Made by a program: the position numbers and the translations under genes. Of a DNA stretch of 64,000 nt, positions 42,792-51,900 are shown piece after piece. The notes below the pieces were generated by a model that had not been told where the DNA came from, made no database searches, and saw nothing but the letters and a program-made list of their open reading frames with translations. Every line of letters starts with the position of its first letter. The stretch's first letter is position 1. The stretch spans positions 1-64,000 of the forward strand of contig JBBRBB010000002.1 of NCBI GenBank assembly GCA_038206235.1, in the 5' to 3' direction. This DNA comes from JBBRBB01 sp038206235 (GTDB taxonomy: Bacteria; Bacteroidota; Bacteroidia; Chitinophagales; Chitinophagaceae).

Positions 42792-43103
42792 AGAGATGTG
42801 ATAGCAAAGCAATCAGGCACATCAGTAAGAGGACGAGCACACATATCAAAGAAAGGCAATGGTAATATAAGAAGAGCTTTATACTTTCCGGCTTTAGTCG
42901 CAGTTAAATACAATAAACCTTTGACCAATTTATACAGCCGTATTATGGACAAGCAGGATATAAAAATGAAGGGATATGTTGCAGTGCAAAGAAAGCTGCT
43001 GATATTAATTTATACACTATGGAAAAGGAATGAACCTTTCAAAAGGGACCACATAAAATTTTTAGAGCAGCCTGTTGAAGCTGCCCTAACCGAGCTGGAT
43101 TAA
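42783..43103 (+). pseudogene. C-terminal third of an IS110-family transposase (copy 2)
   Basis: The frame reads KQSGTSVRGRAHISKKGNGN, then IRRALYFPALVAVKYNKPL, the C-terminal IS116/IS110/IS902 transposase domain, and ends FLEQPVEAALTELD. A complete IS110 transposase is about 320-400 residues with an N-terminal DEDD domain, which is missing. The frame starts at the palindromic repeat, so the 5' two thirds were lost there. The last 70 bp and 68 bp of downstream DNA match the window's first 138 bp (43034-43171). Confidence 0.85.
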
Positions 43104-43433
43104 ATCCGCTCTTATTTATTTTCCTTAATAACAAAAGTATAAATTATTTGGAAGTTAACACAGAATCTGCGAAGGAATCAACAAAATTTATTTTCAGATT
43201 TTTCTTATTTCAATTCCTCTTTCGGATACTTTTTTAAAAATTCAAAAAACATTTCTTAAATTAAAAACTTTCTGCTTATGAAAAAGCATCGGCAAAAAAT
43301 TAAACAACCCCATCATGTACTATGTTTTATCTTCTGGTCTTAGCCTCGTTTTAAATTCTATCTGTTTGCAATATCTTCTGTAGCCCCTAAACCACTCTTC
43401 GAAAACCTCATCCGCTTTTTCTTACTTTGCACC
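43104..43433. other. IS110 right flank and folC upstream region
   Basis: The first 68 bp repeat the IS110 flank at 71-138. The rest is AT-rich with no gene on either strand. The stretch TTACTTTGC just before the folC start (43422-43430) resembles the Bacteroidota -7 promoter box, but no clear -33 box was placed, so the promoter call is tentative. Confidence 0.45.
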
Positions 43434-44738
43434 ATGACGTATGTTGAAACACTTGATTACTTATACAAGCAACTACCCATGTTTAGCCGCATAGGTGCAG
43501 CCGCTTATAAAAAAGACCTTACAAACACAATTATACTTTGCGAAGCACTCGATAACCCGTATAAAAAATTCAGGAGCATACACATTGCAGGCACTAATGG
43601 TAAAGGTTCAACAAGCCATATACTCGCTGCCGTTTTGCAAACTGCCGGTTATAAAACGGGTTTATATACATCACCTCATTTAAAAGATTTCCGCGAAAGA
43701 ATTAAGATTAACGGAAAGATGTGTGATGAAAATTTTGTGATTGATTTTGTTGAAAAAATAAAACCCATTGCTGAAAAAATACAACCCTCATTTTTCGAGC
43801 TTACTGTTGCAATGGCATTTGAATATTTTGTTCAAAACAATATTGATATTGCTGTAATAGAAACAGGTTTGGGCGGAAGATTGGACAGCACCAACATTAT
43901 TACTCCCGTGCTTTCTGTGATAACTAATATTGGATGGGACCATACAAATATTTTGGGTGATACGCTGCAAAAAATAGCTTACGAAAAAGCAGGCATCATA
44001 AAACAAAATATTCCTGTAATAATTGGTGAAACCTCCGCAGAAACAAAATCTATTTTTGAAAAAGCTGCAGCAGAAAACAATGCTGATATTGTTTTTGCTG
44101 ACAAGGAAAGATATGTAAGCGATTGGAATTATTCGCATCATCAATTAAATATAACAATTGCAAAAACCAATACTGATGCACATGAAAATTATACACTTGA
44201 CCTTACAGGAATTTATCAAACAAAAAATATTATAACTGTTCTTGAAACGATTCAGCAATTGCAAAAGTCTGGATGGAAAATTAATAATGATGCAATTGAA
44301 AAAGGTTTGTCGCATACGAAAAAGCTTACCGGCTTACATGGGCGGTGGGAGCTGATCCATCAAAACCCTTCCGTAATAATTGACGTTGCACACAATGTGG
44401 ACGGAATAAAGCAAGTAGCAGAACAATTAGAACTGATGAGCTTTTCTCATCTGCACATTATAACAGGAATGGTAAAAGATAAAGAAGCAGAAAAAATTTT
44501 AGCGCTCTTGCCAAAATATGCTCACTACTATTTTACCAAAGCACAAATACCACGAGCCTTAAACGAAGATGAGCTTGCGGCAAAAGCAAACCTTTTTGAA
44601 TTGAAAGGAAAAAAATATCCCCATGTAAATATTGCTTTACAAGATGCATTGCAACATGCAGAAGAAGATGATTTGATATTAGTTTGCGGAAGCGTGTATT
44701 TGGTGGGAGAAGTGAACCTTAACTTTAGTTCATCTTAA
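43434..44738 (+). CDS. folC: Bifunctional folylpolyglutamate synthase/dihydrofolate synthase
   Basis: This 434-residue protein fits the Mur-ligase-like FolC family. The ATP-binding P-loop is IHIAGTNGKGSTSHILA (about 49-65), followed by TGLYTSPHLKDFRERIKING, ETGLGGRLDSTNI, NIGWDHTNILGDTLQKIAYE with KAGIIK, and the C-terminal domain with LHGRWELI and DVAHNVDG. It adds glutamate to dihydropteroate and extends polyglutamate tails of folates in the cytoplasm. All expected motifs are present at usual length. It is a stand-alone housekeeping gene. Confidence 0.95.
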   Translation: MTYVETLDYLYKQLPMFSRIGAAAYKKDLTNTIILCEALDNPYKKFRSIHIAGTNGKGSTSHILAAVLQTAGYKTGLYTSPHLKDFRERIKINGKMCDENFVIDFVEKIKPIAEKIQPSFFELTVAMAFEYFVQNNIDIAVIETGLGGRLDSTNIITPVLSVITNIGWDHTNILGDTLQKIAYEKAGIIKQNIPVIIGETSAETKSIFEKAAAENNADIVFADKERYVSDWNYSHHQLNITIAKTNTDAHENYTLDLTGIYQTKNIITVLETIQQLQKSGWKINNDAIEKGLSHTKKLTGLHGRWELIHQNPSVIIDVAHNVDGIKQVAEQLELMSFSHLHIITGMVKDKEAEKILALLPKYAHYYFTKAQIPRALNEDELAAKANLFELKGKKYPHVNIALQDALQHAEEDDLILVCGSVYLVGEVNLNFSSS

Positions 44739-44744
44739 AATAGT

Positions 44745-44835
44745 TTGAAGTTTACAAGTTTTGCGTGCTGATTGGAAGAACTTGTAAACCTTTGAAACCC
44801 GTAAACCTCTGAAACCCGTAAACCTTTTTAAAGCT
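44745..44835. repeat. Heptad-like tract and 17-bp tandem units after folC
   Basis: AGTTTGA AGTTTAC AAGTTTT gives the same 7-bp period as the tracts at glmS and guaB. It is followed by CCTTTGAAACCCGTAAA and CCTCTGAAACCCGTAAA, two 17-bp tandem units. The tract lies between folC and the START-like gene. Confidence 0.5.
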
Positions 44836-44934
44836 TGCAGATAAACCTGCAGTTGTAAAAAAATTTTTATGGTAGTAATTATTTAATATTATTGCAGCCT
44901 GCAAAGAAATAGAATTGCAGGTAAATATTGAACA

Positions 44935-45315
44935 ATGCCCAAAAAGCAATTATATACACTTGAATATTCTGTAAGATGCTCACCGGCTATACTCTACGAA
45001 TATCTTGCAACACCGGCCGGGCTACAGGAATGGTTTGCAGATAAAGTAGATGAATGGGAAGGCGTTTACAGCTTTCATTGGAATAATACCGTTGAAAAAG
45101 CTGAGCTTCTCGAAAAAGAAGAAAATAAATTTATACGCTTTAAATGGCTAAACAGCGCTAAAGATCAATATTTTGAATTCAAAATTGAAAAAACAGAGAT
45201 CACCAATCAAACAATTCTTACTATAAAAGATTTTGCCGAAAAAAGTGAAATAAAAGATCAAAGCTTACTATGGGAATACCAGATAAAAGAACTCTTTCAC
45301 CGGCTGGGTACTTAA
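44935..45315 (+). CDS. START-like (SRPBCC/AHSA1-type) domain protein
   Basis: This 126-residue protein has the pattern of small Bacteroidota START-like proteins: YTLEYSVRCSPAILYEYLAT, PAGLQEWFADKVDEWEGVYS, FHWNNTVEKAELLEKEENKF and a last helix SLLWEYQIKELFHRLGT. The fold is a helix-grip with a hydrophobic cavity. The ligand is unknown. It lies 196 bp after folC and ends just before a palindrome. Confidence 0.85.
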   Translation: MPKKQLYTLEYSVRCSPAILYEYLATPAGLQEWFADKVDEWEGVYSFHWNNTVEKAELLEKEENKFIRFKWLNSAKDQYFEFKIEKTEITNQTILTIKDFAEKSEIKDQSLLWEYQIKELFHRLGT

Positions 45316-45322
45316 GCAGCAT

Positions 45323-45351
45323 CGGTCAGACGGCTTAGAGCCGTGAGACCG
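45323..45351. repeat. GGTCAGACGGCTT palindrome (copy 1)
   Basis: CGGTCAGACGGCTT pairs with AGCCGTGAGACCG. It starts 8 bp after the START-like gene and lies between two convergent genes, so it may serve as a bidirectional terminator. Other copies are at 48241, 59242 and 62945. Confidence 0.6.
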
Positions 45352-45365
45352 TTATTGCTTTGAAT

Positions 45366-45980
45366 TTAATGATGTAAAAATTGAAGAATATTTTTATACT
45401 CACCGGTAAAAAAATAAAAAACATGATCCCATTCTTCTAAAGGAATTTTTTTTGCCAGCTTTAAAAACGATTTTTGCCTTAACGCATCAACAGAAGATGG
45501 CTGAGATAAATAAAGCGATGCGGGTAAATAATTATCTTCTTCAAAATGATGCTCCCATTCATTTTCATTTACACAAATAAACCAGTTATCAAAATTTTTT
45601 CCCTTCAGCTTATTAAAAATAACTTCTGCATAATGTGTTGCAAAATTTCCTGATAAATGCAGTGTAATGCTGAAAAAATTTCCCCACCAAAAAAAACTTC
45701 TTATGGCAAATGTACTGAGTTGCGAAAAATGCCGGGGATAATCTAACATAACAAACGGCAGCTTTTTATATTGCTCTCCTTTGGAGATTTTACCATTTTT
45801 CTTCAGCACTTCAGCAGGTAAAAAGAGAAGCTCATTTTTTATCAGGCTTTCATATTCTTCATAAATCAAACCAAACAAATCAACCACTTTATGTATAATG
45901 CGGTTCTTTGTTAAAATAATATCGCTATTTGTTACAAGCGTTAATTCCTCTGTTGAAAGTTTTACATTTGTAGTTGGCAT
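45366..45980 (-). CDS. Conserved hypothetical protein, about 204 residues
   Basis: The ATG at 45980 is preferred to a GTG two codons upstream. The product has no signal peptide or membrane helix. Aromatic-rich stretches stand out: AIRSFFWWGNFFSITLHLSG, NWFICVNENEWEHHFEEDNY and EWDHVFYFFTGEYKNIL. No catalytic motif is recognised. It is divergent from the LptF/G-type permease gene with 23 bp between starts, so they share a promoter region. Possibly a family restricted to this phylum. Confidence 0.65.
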   Translation of the reverse strand: MPTTNVKLSTEELTLVTNSDIILTKNRIIHKVVDLFGLIYEEYESLIKNELLFLPAEVLKKNGKISKGEQYKKLPFVMLDYPRHFSQLSTFAIRSFFWWGNFFSITLHLSGNFATHYAEVIFNKLKGKNFDNWFICVNENEWEHHFEEDNYLPASLYLSQPSSVDALRQKSFLKLAKKIPLEEWDHVFYFFTGEYKNILQFLHH

Positions 45981-46003
45981 AAGCACCTTAATGTTTACGC
46001 AAA

Positions 46004-47443
46004 GTGATAAAAAAACTTGATAAGCTCATTATCCGTTCATTCATCGGACCCTTTATAGCCACTTTTCTTATTTCGCTTTTTGTACTGGTAATGCAATTTT
46101 TTTGGTTGTATATTGATGATTTAATAGGCAAGGGTCTTGACCTCATCACCATATTACAGCTTACCGGTTATGTAGGCGCAACGGCTGTACCGCTTGCCCT
46201 TCCGCTTGCGCTGTTACTTTCCTCTATCATGACGTTTGGAAATCTTGGAGAAAGTTTTGAGCTTGTAGCTATCAAATCATCGGGCATTCCTTTATCCAGA
46301 TTCATGAGACCATTATTCATTGTTTCCATATTAATAAGTGCAACGTCTTTTTTGTTTGCCAATAATATAATTCCTTATGCCAATCTAAAACTGAATGCGC
46401 TTAAATATGATATTATTGTTGCCAAGCCTGCTTTTGATATTAAGGAAGGAATTTTTTATGATAAGATCGAAGGCTACGTTATTAAAATAGGCAGCAAAGA
46501 AAAAAACGACAGCATTATACACAATGTAATTATTTATGAAGAAAGCTACGGACCGCAGGATAGATTTATGATTGCAGAAAGCGGGGTGATGAGAGTAACG
46601 CCGGATAAACGCTTTCTTGAATTTACTTTGCACAATGGCTGGAACTACCAGGAAAATGGAAGCAGGTATAGTGAAAATACAGACTTCATTCGCCTGGGAT
46701 TTAAAGAATACAAAAAAGAATTTGACCTGAGCAGCTTTCAAATGAATAGAACAGAAGACAGTCTTTTTAGATATGATCCCAAAATGCTTAGTGTGCGTCA
46801 GCTTAATTTAGCTATTGATTCATTAAACATGGGCAACAAAAAATTCTACAACAGGTCAGACGAAGAAATTAAATCGTACCTGGTATTTTTAAACAATCGT
46901 TACAGAGACAGTATATGGCCATCAGTAAAACCATTAAAAGGAAAGCCTGCAACTTCTTTTCAGCAATTAATTCCTGATTCTGTAAAATCATTTGTTTTTG
47001 ACAGAACTCTTTCGCAAATAAATTCAGTTAAAAACTCCGCTGAAATCGCAGCTACTGAATATGCGGCAAGGCAAAATGTGGTGCGAAAACATTATATTGA
47101 ATGGAACCGGAAATTTACTTTATCTGTTGCATGTATAGTATTATTTATGATTGGTGCTCCGTTAGGTTCTATTATTCGCAAGGGCGGATTAGGCTCGCCG
47201 TTGGTTTTTGCCATTGCTTTTTTTGTGCTCTTTCATTTATTGAATACTTTCGGAGAAAAATTTGCAAAAGAAGGAATTACCAGTACTTTCATGGGCATGT
47301 GGCTCTCCACGCTGGTGCTGATACCTATAGGAAGTTTTCTCACCATTAAAGCTATGAGAGATTCTCAATTATTGAACCGGGAATTTTATTATCGCTTCTT
47401 TAAAACAGTTCGTACCTTTTTCTCAAAACTTATAAACAAATAA
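46004..47443 (+). CDS. LptF/LptG-family permease
   Basis: This 479-residue inner-membrane protein starts with GTG. The N-terminal helices read RSFIGPFIATFLISLFVLVM and VGATAVPLALPLALLLSSIM, followed by FELVAIKSSGIPLSRFMRPL. A periplasmic beta-jellyroll insert spans about 125-280 (AFDIKEGIFYDKIEGYVIKI), then a helical spacer and three C-terminal helices (IGAPLGSIIRKGGLG). This is the YjgP/YjgQ pattern: LptF and LptG form the transmembrane part of the LptB2FG transporter that extracts LPS. Which of the two it is cannot be decided; the long spacer (280-365) is usual in Bacteroidota. LptB is not in the window. Confidence 0.9.
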   Translation: MIKKLDKLIIRSFIGPFIATFLISLFVLVMQFFWLYIDDLIGKGLDLITILQLTGYVGATAVPLALPLALLLSSIMTFGNLGESFELVAIKSSGIPLSRFMRPLFIVSILISATSFLFANNIIPYANLKLNALKYDIIVAKPAFDIKEGIFYDKIEGYVIKIGSKEKNDSIIHNVIIYEESYGPQDRFMIAESGVMRVTPDKRFLEFTLHNGWNYQENGSRYSENTDFIRLGFKEYKKEFDLSSFQMNRTEDSLFRYDPKMLSVRQLNLAIDSLNMGNKKFYNRSDEEIKSYLVFLNNRYRDSIWPSVKPLKGKPATSFQQLIPDSVKSFVFDRTLSQINSVKNSAEIAATEYAARQNVVRKHYIEWNRKFTLSVACIVLFMIGAPLGSIIRKGGLGSPLVFAIAFFVLFHLLNTFGEKFAKEGITSTFMGMWLSTLVLIPIGSFLTIKAMRDSQLLNREFYYRFFKTVRTFFSKLINK

Positions 47444-47461
47444 ATTGTTCACCTAAAAATT

Positions 47462-48223
47462 ATGATTATGAAACAGTCATCAAACCGCAGAGATTTTTTA
47501 ATAAACAGCGGAAAGGCAACTCTTGCCGCAGGTTTATCTTTTTCATTTTTACCTGCCTTTGCAAAGAAAACCGCAAGGCAGCATTTTTATTTTCATGGAG
47601 AGGGAACACCCTTTCAGCAACAGCCCTTGCCCTACGATTATAAAGCGCTTGAGCCTTCTATTGATGCCATGACTATGGAAATACATTACACCAAACACGC
47701 AGCCACTTATGCAAAGAATCTTGCCGATGAATGTGCAGTTGCCAATGTGAATACGCAAACTTCAACAGTAGAAGATGTGCTGATGAACATTTCAAAATAC
47801 TCCATGAAAATGCGTAATAATGCAGGCGGGCATTACAATCATGAACTGTTCTGGAAATGCATGGCTGCTCCGTCTGAAGCAAATATGCCGAAGGGAAATT
47901 TAATGGCTGCAATACAAAAAGATTTTAATTCTTTTGATGATTTTAAAATGAAATTTACTGATGCAGGAAAAAATCGCTTTGGCAGCGGATGGTCGTGGCT
48001 TGTAGCAACGGGTGATAAAAAGCTAATCATCGGCTCTGCACCAAACCAGGATAATCCGTTAATGGATATAAGCGAGCTGAAAGGCTTTCCTGTATTTGGT
48101 TTAGATGTTTGGGAACATGCTTATTATCTTAAATATCAAAACAGAAGACCCGATTATATAAATGCATGGTGGAATGTGGTAAACTGGAATTTTATTGAAA
48201 AGCGTTTTGAACAAATGGCATGA
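47462..48223 (+). CDS. Exported Fe/Mn superoxide dismutase with Tat-like signal
   Basis: This 253-residue protein begins with a twin-arginine-like signal (SSNRRDFLINSGKATLAAGL, then SFLPAFA). The mature part is an Fe/Mn SOD: PYDYKALEPSIDAMTMEIHY (His in MEIHYTKHAAT), NAGGHYNHELFWKCM, GSGWSWLV and VFGLDVWEHAYYLKYQNRRP. The four metal ligands (two His, one Asp, one His) are all present. Most bacterial Fe/Mn SODs are cytoplasmic, so export as a folded metalloprotein is unusual. Metal preference cannot be decided. A palindrome follows 18 bp after the stop. Confidence 0.93.
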   Translation: MIMKQSSNRRDFLINSGKATLAAGLSFSFLPAFAKKTARQHFYFHGEGTPFQQQPLPYDYKALEPSIDAMTMEIHYTKHAATYAKNLADECAVANVNTQTSTVEDVLMNISKYSMKMRNNAGGHYNHELFWKCMAAPSEANMPKGNLMAAIQKDFNSFDDFKMKFTDAGKNRFGSGWSWLVATGDKKLIIGSAPNQDNPLMDISELKGFPVFGLDVWEHAYYLKYQNRRPDYINAWWNVVNWNFIEKRFEQMA

Positions 48224-48240
48224 TTGATTAGCTGTGTGAT

Positions 48241-48274
48241 ATCGGTCAGACGGCTTCCAGCCCGTCAGACCGAT
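48241..48274. repeat. GGTCAGACGGCTT palindrome (copy 2)
   Basis: ATCGGTCAGACGG pairs with CCGTCAGACCGAT around a GCTTCC-type loop, a 13-bp stem with one mismatch. It starts 18 bp after the SOD stop codon and could act as its terminator. Confidence 0.65.
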
Positions 48275-48601
48275 ATACAATCTTTATGTTTATTTGGTAA
48301 ACAATTTTTTATTTTAAAATTTACAAACTGAAAAAATATTTTTCAAATGGGTTGTAACCATTGCTATCAAACAATATGTTGTTTGCAACCCTACCAACCC
48401 TCACACTCCGCTATTGTTCTAACGACAAAATACCTCAACAGCCCACCGCACATTGCAGCATCCCGAAAGCTTTCGGAACAAAGCACACATATCGTGACAC
48501 AGAAGCCAATCCCCGATAACTATCGGGACAAAAAGAGCTGCAATTTTTGCCGACATACAGCAGCCATCAACTTAGACAGACATTCCTTACATTTGCATCC
48601 G
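48275..48601. other. Spacer before the metal-resistance block, with small palindromes
   Basis: No gene is supported here. An open frame runs in phase into the DUF6660 gene, but the sequence is low in coding character. Two palindromes stand out: CCCGAAAGCTTTCGG (about 48464) and CCCCGATAACTATCGGG (about 48510). The style (CCCACCGCACATTGCAG, AACAAAGCACACA) is loosely like the borders of the restriction island. Confidence 0.45.
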
Positions 48602-48916
48602 ATGAAATTTTTTGCTTTCATAATGGCTGTTCTTGTTTTGGCACTTAGCGTAATGCCTTGTGCTGATAATGGAAATGCCATGTATGGAGGTAAAGCAAAA
48701 ACCCAAATCACAAAACAATCACAGCAGGACGACAATCATAATGATGCCTGCTCTCCATTTTGCACTTGCAGTTGTTGTGCAGGTTTTTCTGTCAATCACT
48801 TTGTAGCATCAGTTACAACGATACCAAAGTTCACGAATCACCCTGCAAGCCGCTTCTTACCTTCTGAAATTATAGAAGTCGCTTTACCCATTTGGCAGCC
48901 GCCACAGTTAGTGTAA
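48602..48916 (+). CDS. DUF6660-like small secreted Cys/His protein
   Basis: The ATG at 48602 gives 104 residues with a signal peptide (FAFIMAVLVLALSVMPC); an upstream in-frame start lacks one. The mature part is polar and carries DDNHNDACSPFCTCSCCAGF, a cluster of five Cys after His/Asp residues, then VTTIPKFTNHPAS and a C-terminal WQPPQLV. Similar short proteins precede heavy-metal efflux genes in this phylum, which fits the next gene 74 bp downstream. A metal-sensing or scavenging role is likely but unproven. Confidence 0.75.
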   Translation: MKFFAFIMAVLVLALSVMPCADNGNAMYGGKAKTQITKQSQQDDNHNDACSPFCTCSCCAGFSVNHFVASVTTIPKFTNHPASRFLPSEIIEVALPIWQPPQLV

Positions 48917-48990
48917 TCTTCTTATTAATAATAATGACTGCATTGCATTCACGCAGTGTATCTATTTATTTATGTTTATAAAGATTACAA

Positions 48991-51900
48991 ATGTTTCACA
49001 GGCTTATAAATTTCAGCATAAAAAATAAATTAGTTATTGGGTTAATGACATTAGCACTTATTGCGTATGGCGTTTATTCAGTAAAACAATTACCCATTGA
49101 TGCCGTACCCGATATAACAAATAATCAGGTGCAGGTAATTACGTTACCTGCTACGCTTGCCACACAGGAAGTAGAACAGTTTGTAACATACCCAATCGAA
49201 AGGTCAATGGCTACACTGCCTGATGTGGTAGAAATCCGCTCTATTTCAAGATTTGGATTAAGCGTTATTACAATTGTATTTAAGGATAATGTCAACATTT
49301 ATTTTGCACGGCAGTTAGTTTTAGAAAGATTAAAGGAAGCAGAGAGCCAGATACCGCCGGGTTCCGGTGAGCCGGAATTAGCGCCGGTAAGTTCAGGTCT
49401 TGGAGAAATTTATCAATACATAATCCATCCGAAGAAAGGTTATGAAGATAAATTTTCCGCAATGGATTTGCGTACGCTGCAAGACTGGATTGTATCAAGG
49501 CAATTGTTAGGAACACCCGGAGTTGCAGAAGTAAACAGCATTGGCGGATACTTAAAGCAATATGAAGTAGCCATAGACCCCGACCGCTTAAAAGCGATGA
49601 ATGTTACAATCCCTGAAGTTTTCACCGCATTGAAAAAGAACAATGAAAACACAGGAGGCGCTTATATTGATAAGAAGCCAAATGCATATTTCATTCGTGG
49701 TTTAGGCTTAGCAAATGATTTGGATGATGTAGGGAAAATCGTTATAAAAACAAACGCTAACAGCATTCCTGTTTTAATTCGTGATGTAGCTACTCCGCAA
49801 ATAGGAAATGCTATTCGTTATGGAAGCATGACACGGAACGGGCAAGGTGAAGTAGTTGGAGGAATTGTAATGATGCTGAAAGGAGCCAACAGTTCGCAGG
49901 TAGTAAAAGCTGTAAAAGAAAAAATTCCGCAGATACAAAAGTCATTGCCGGAAGGAGTAGAAATTGAACCCTTTCTTGACCGTACTAATTTAGTTGACCG
50001 TGCAATTCATACAGTAGCAGAAAATCTGATTTTGGGTTTTCTTATCGTAGTATTTGTTTTGATTTTATTTCTTGGAAATTTTCGGGCAGGTTTAATTGTA
50101 GCATCTGTAATTCCGTTAGCAATGTTATTTGCTGTTATTATGATGAACATCTTTGGTGTTAGTGGCAACCTGATGTCTCTTGGTGCGATTGATTTTGGAA
50201 TTATTGTTGACGGAGCAGTAATAATTGTTGAAGCGGTTGTGCATCGCATCTATTTCAGCAAGCACCATCATGCAGGCGTAAATATTTTAAGCCGTTCGCA
50301 AATGGATAATGAAGTTTCAGAAGCGTCAGGACAAATTGTACATTCGTCATCTTTTGGGCAAATTATTATTCTTATTGTTTATCTGCCCATACTTGCATTA
50401 GTGGGCATTGAAGGAAAAATGTTTAAGCCAATGGCTCAAACAGTTTCATTTGCCATTCTTGGAGCTTTCATTTTATCCGTTACTTATTTGCCAATGGTAA
50501 CATCGCTTTTCCTAAGCAGGAGAACAAAGCACAAAGAAAATTTCTCAGACAGGCTGATGAAAAAACTTCATCAGTTATATGAACCCATTATTCGATTTAC
50601 TTTAAAAAATAAATGGAAGGTTGTTAGTATATCAGTTGCAGCTTTTATTGCTTCATTCTTTATTTTCAAAAGCCTCGGCGGAGAATTTATTCCAACATTA
50701 GAAGAAGGAGATTTTGCGTTTGAATCTGCATTGCCTGAAGGTTCTTCATTAACACAAAGTGTAGAAACTTATACAATGCTCGAAAAAATATTACTAAAGT
50801 TCCCGGAGACAAAAGAAGTGATTAGCAAAATTGGCTCAGCAGAAATTCCTACTGACCCTATGCCCGCCAGTTCAGGAGATATTACGGTTTTGCTGAAAGA
50901 TAAAAAAGAGTGGACAACAGCACATTCACGGGAAGAATTAGCTGATACTATGACCAAAGCGCTTCATAATATACCCGGTGTTTTTGCAGAGGCTTCACAG
51001 CCTATACAGCTTCGCTTTAATGAACTTATTTCAGGAGTACGGCAGGATGTTGCTGTAAAAATTTTTGGCGAAAATATGGATACCCTTTCTGCTTATGCTC
51101 AAAAGACAGCGAATGTAATACGTACAATTAAAGGTACAGCAGAACCACGTGCAGAGGCAACAAAGGGCTTACCGCAAATAACCATTCATTACAACCGTGA
51201 TAAGATGGCAGGATATGGTGTGAATGTTGAAGACCTGAACCAGATTGTAAGAACTGCTTTCGCCGGTGAAAGTGCAGGGTTAATATTTGAAAATGAAAGA
51301 AGGTTTGACCTTGTAGTGCGGCTGCAAAATCAAAGCCGCCGCGACATTGAAGATGTGAGAAATCTTTATATACCGTTGCCATCCGGCGAACAGGTTCCCT
51401 TGCAGCAATTGGCAACTATTGATTATGAAATTGGTCCGGCTCAAATTACACGTGAAGATGCTAAAAGAAGAATTAGTATTGGTTTCAATGTCCCGTTTCG
51501 TGATATAAAATCTGCTGTTAAAGAATTACAGGAAAAATTAAATAAAGAAGTAAAGCTTCCGCCCGGTTATTATTTTTCTTATGGAGGGCAATTCCAAAAT
51601 CTTGAAGAAGCAAGTAAACGATTAAGCATTGCCGTTCCCGTTGCATTGATAATGATTTTTGTGCTGCTCTTTTTTGCATTCGGCGATATAAAGCAATGCC
51701 TGCTTGTGTTTTCTGCAATTCCTCTTTCTGCTATCGGCGGAATTTTAGCCTTATGGATTGCGGGTATGCCATTCAGTGTTTCAGCAGGCATTGGTTTCAT
51801 TGCACTGTTCGGTGTTTCTGTTCTTAATGGTATTGTGTTGATAGATTATTTTAACCAGTTGGAAAAACAGGGCGTAACTGATATTTCACAACGTGTGTTT

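Noticed and set aside
48347..48601. N-terminal extension of the DUF6660-like gene
   Set aside because: It contains small palindromes and no signal peptide, whereas the ATG at 48602 starts directly with one.
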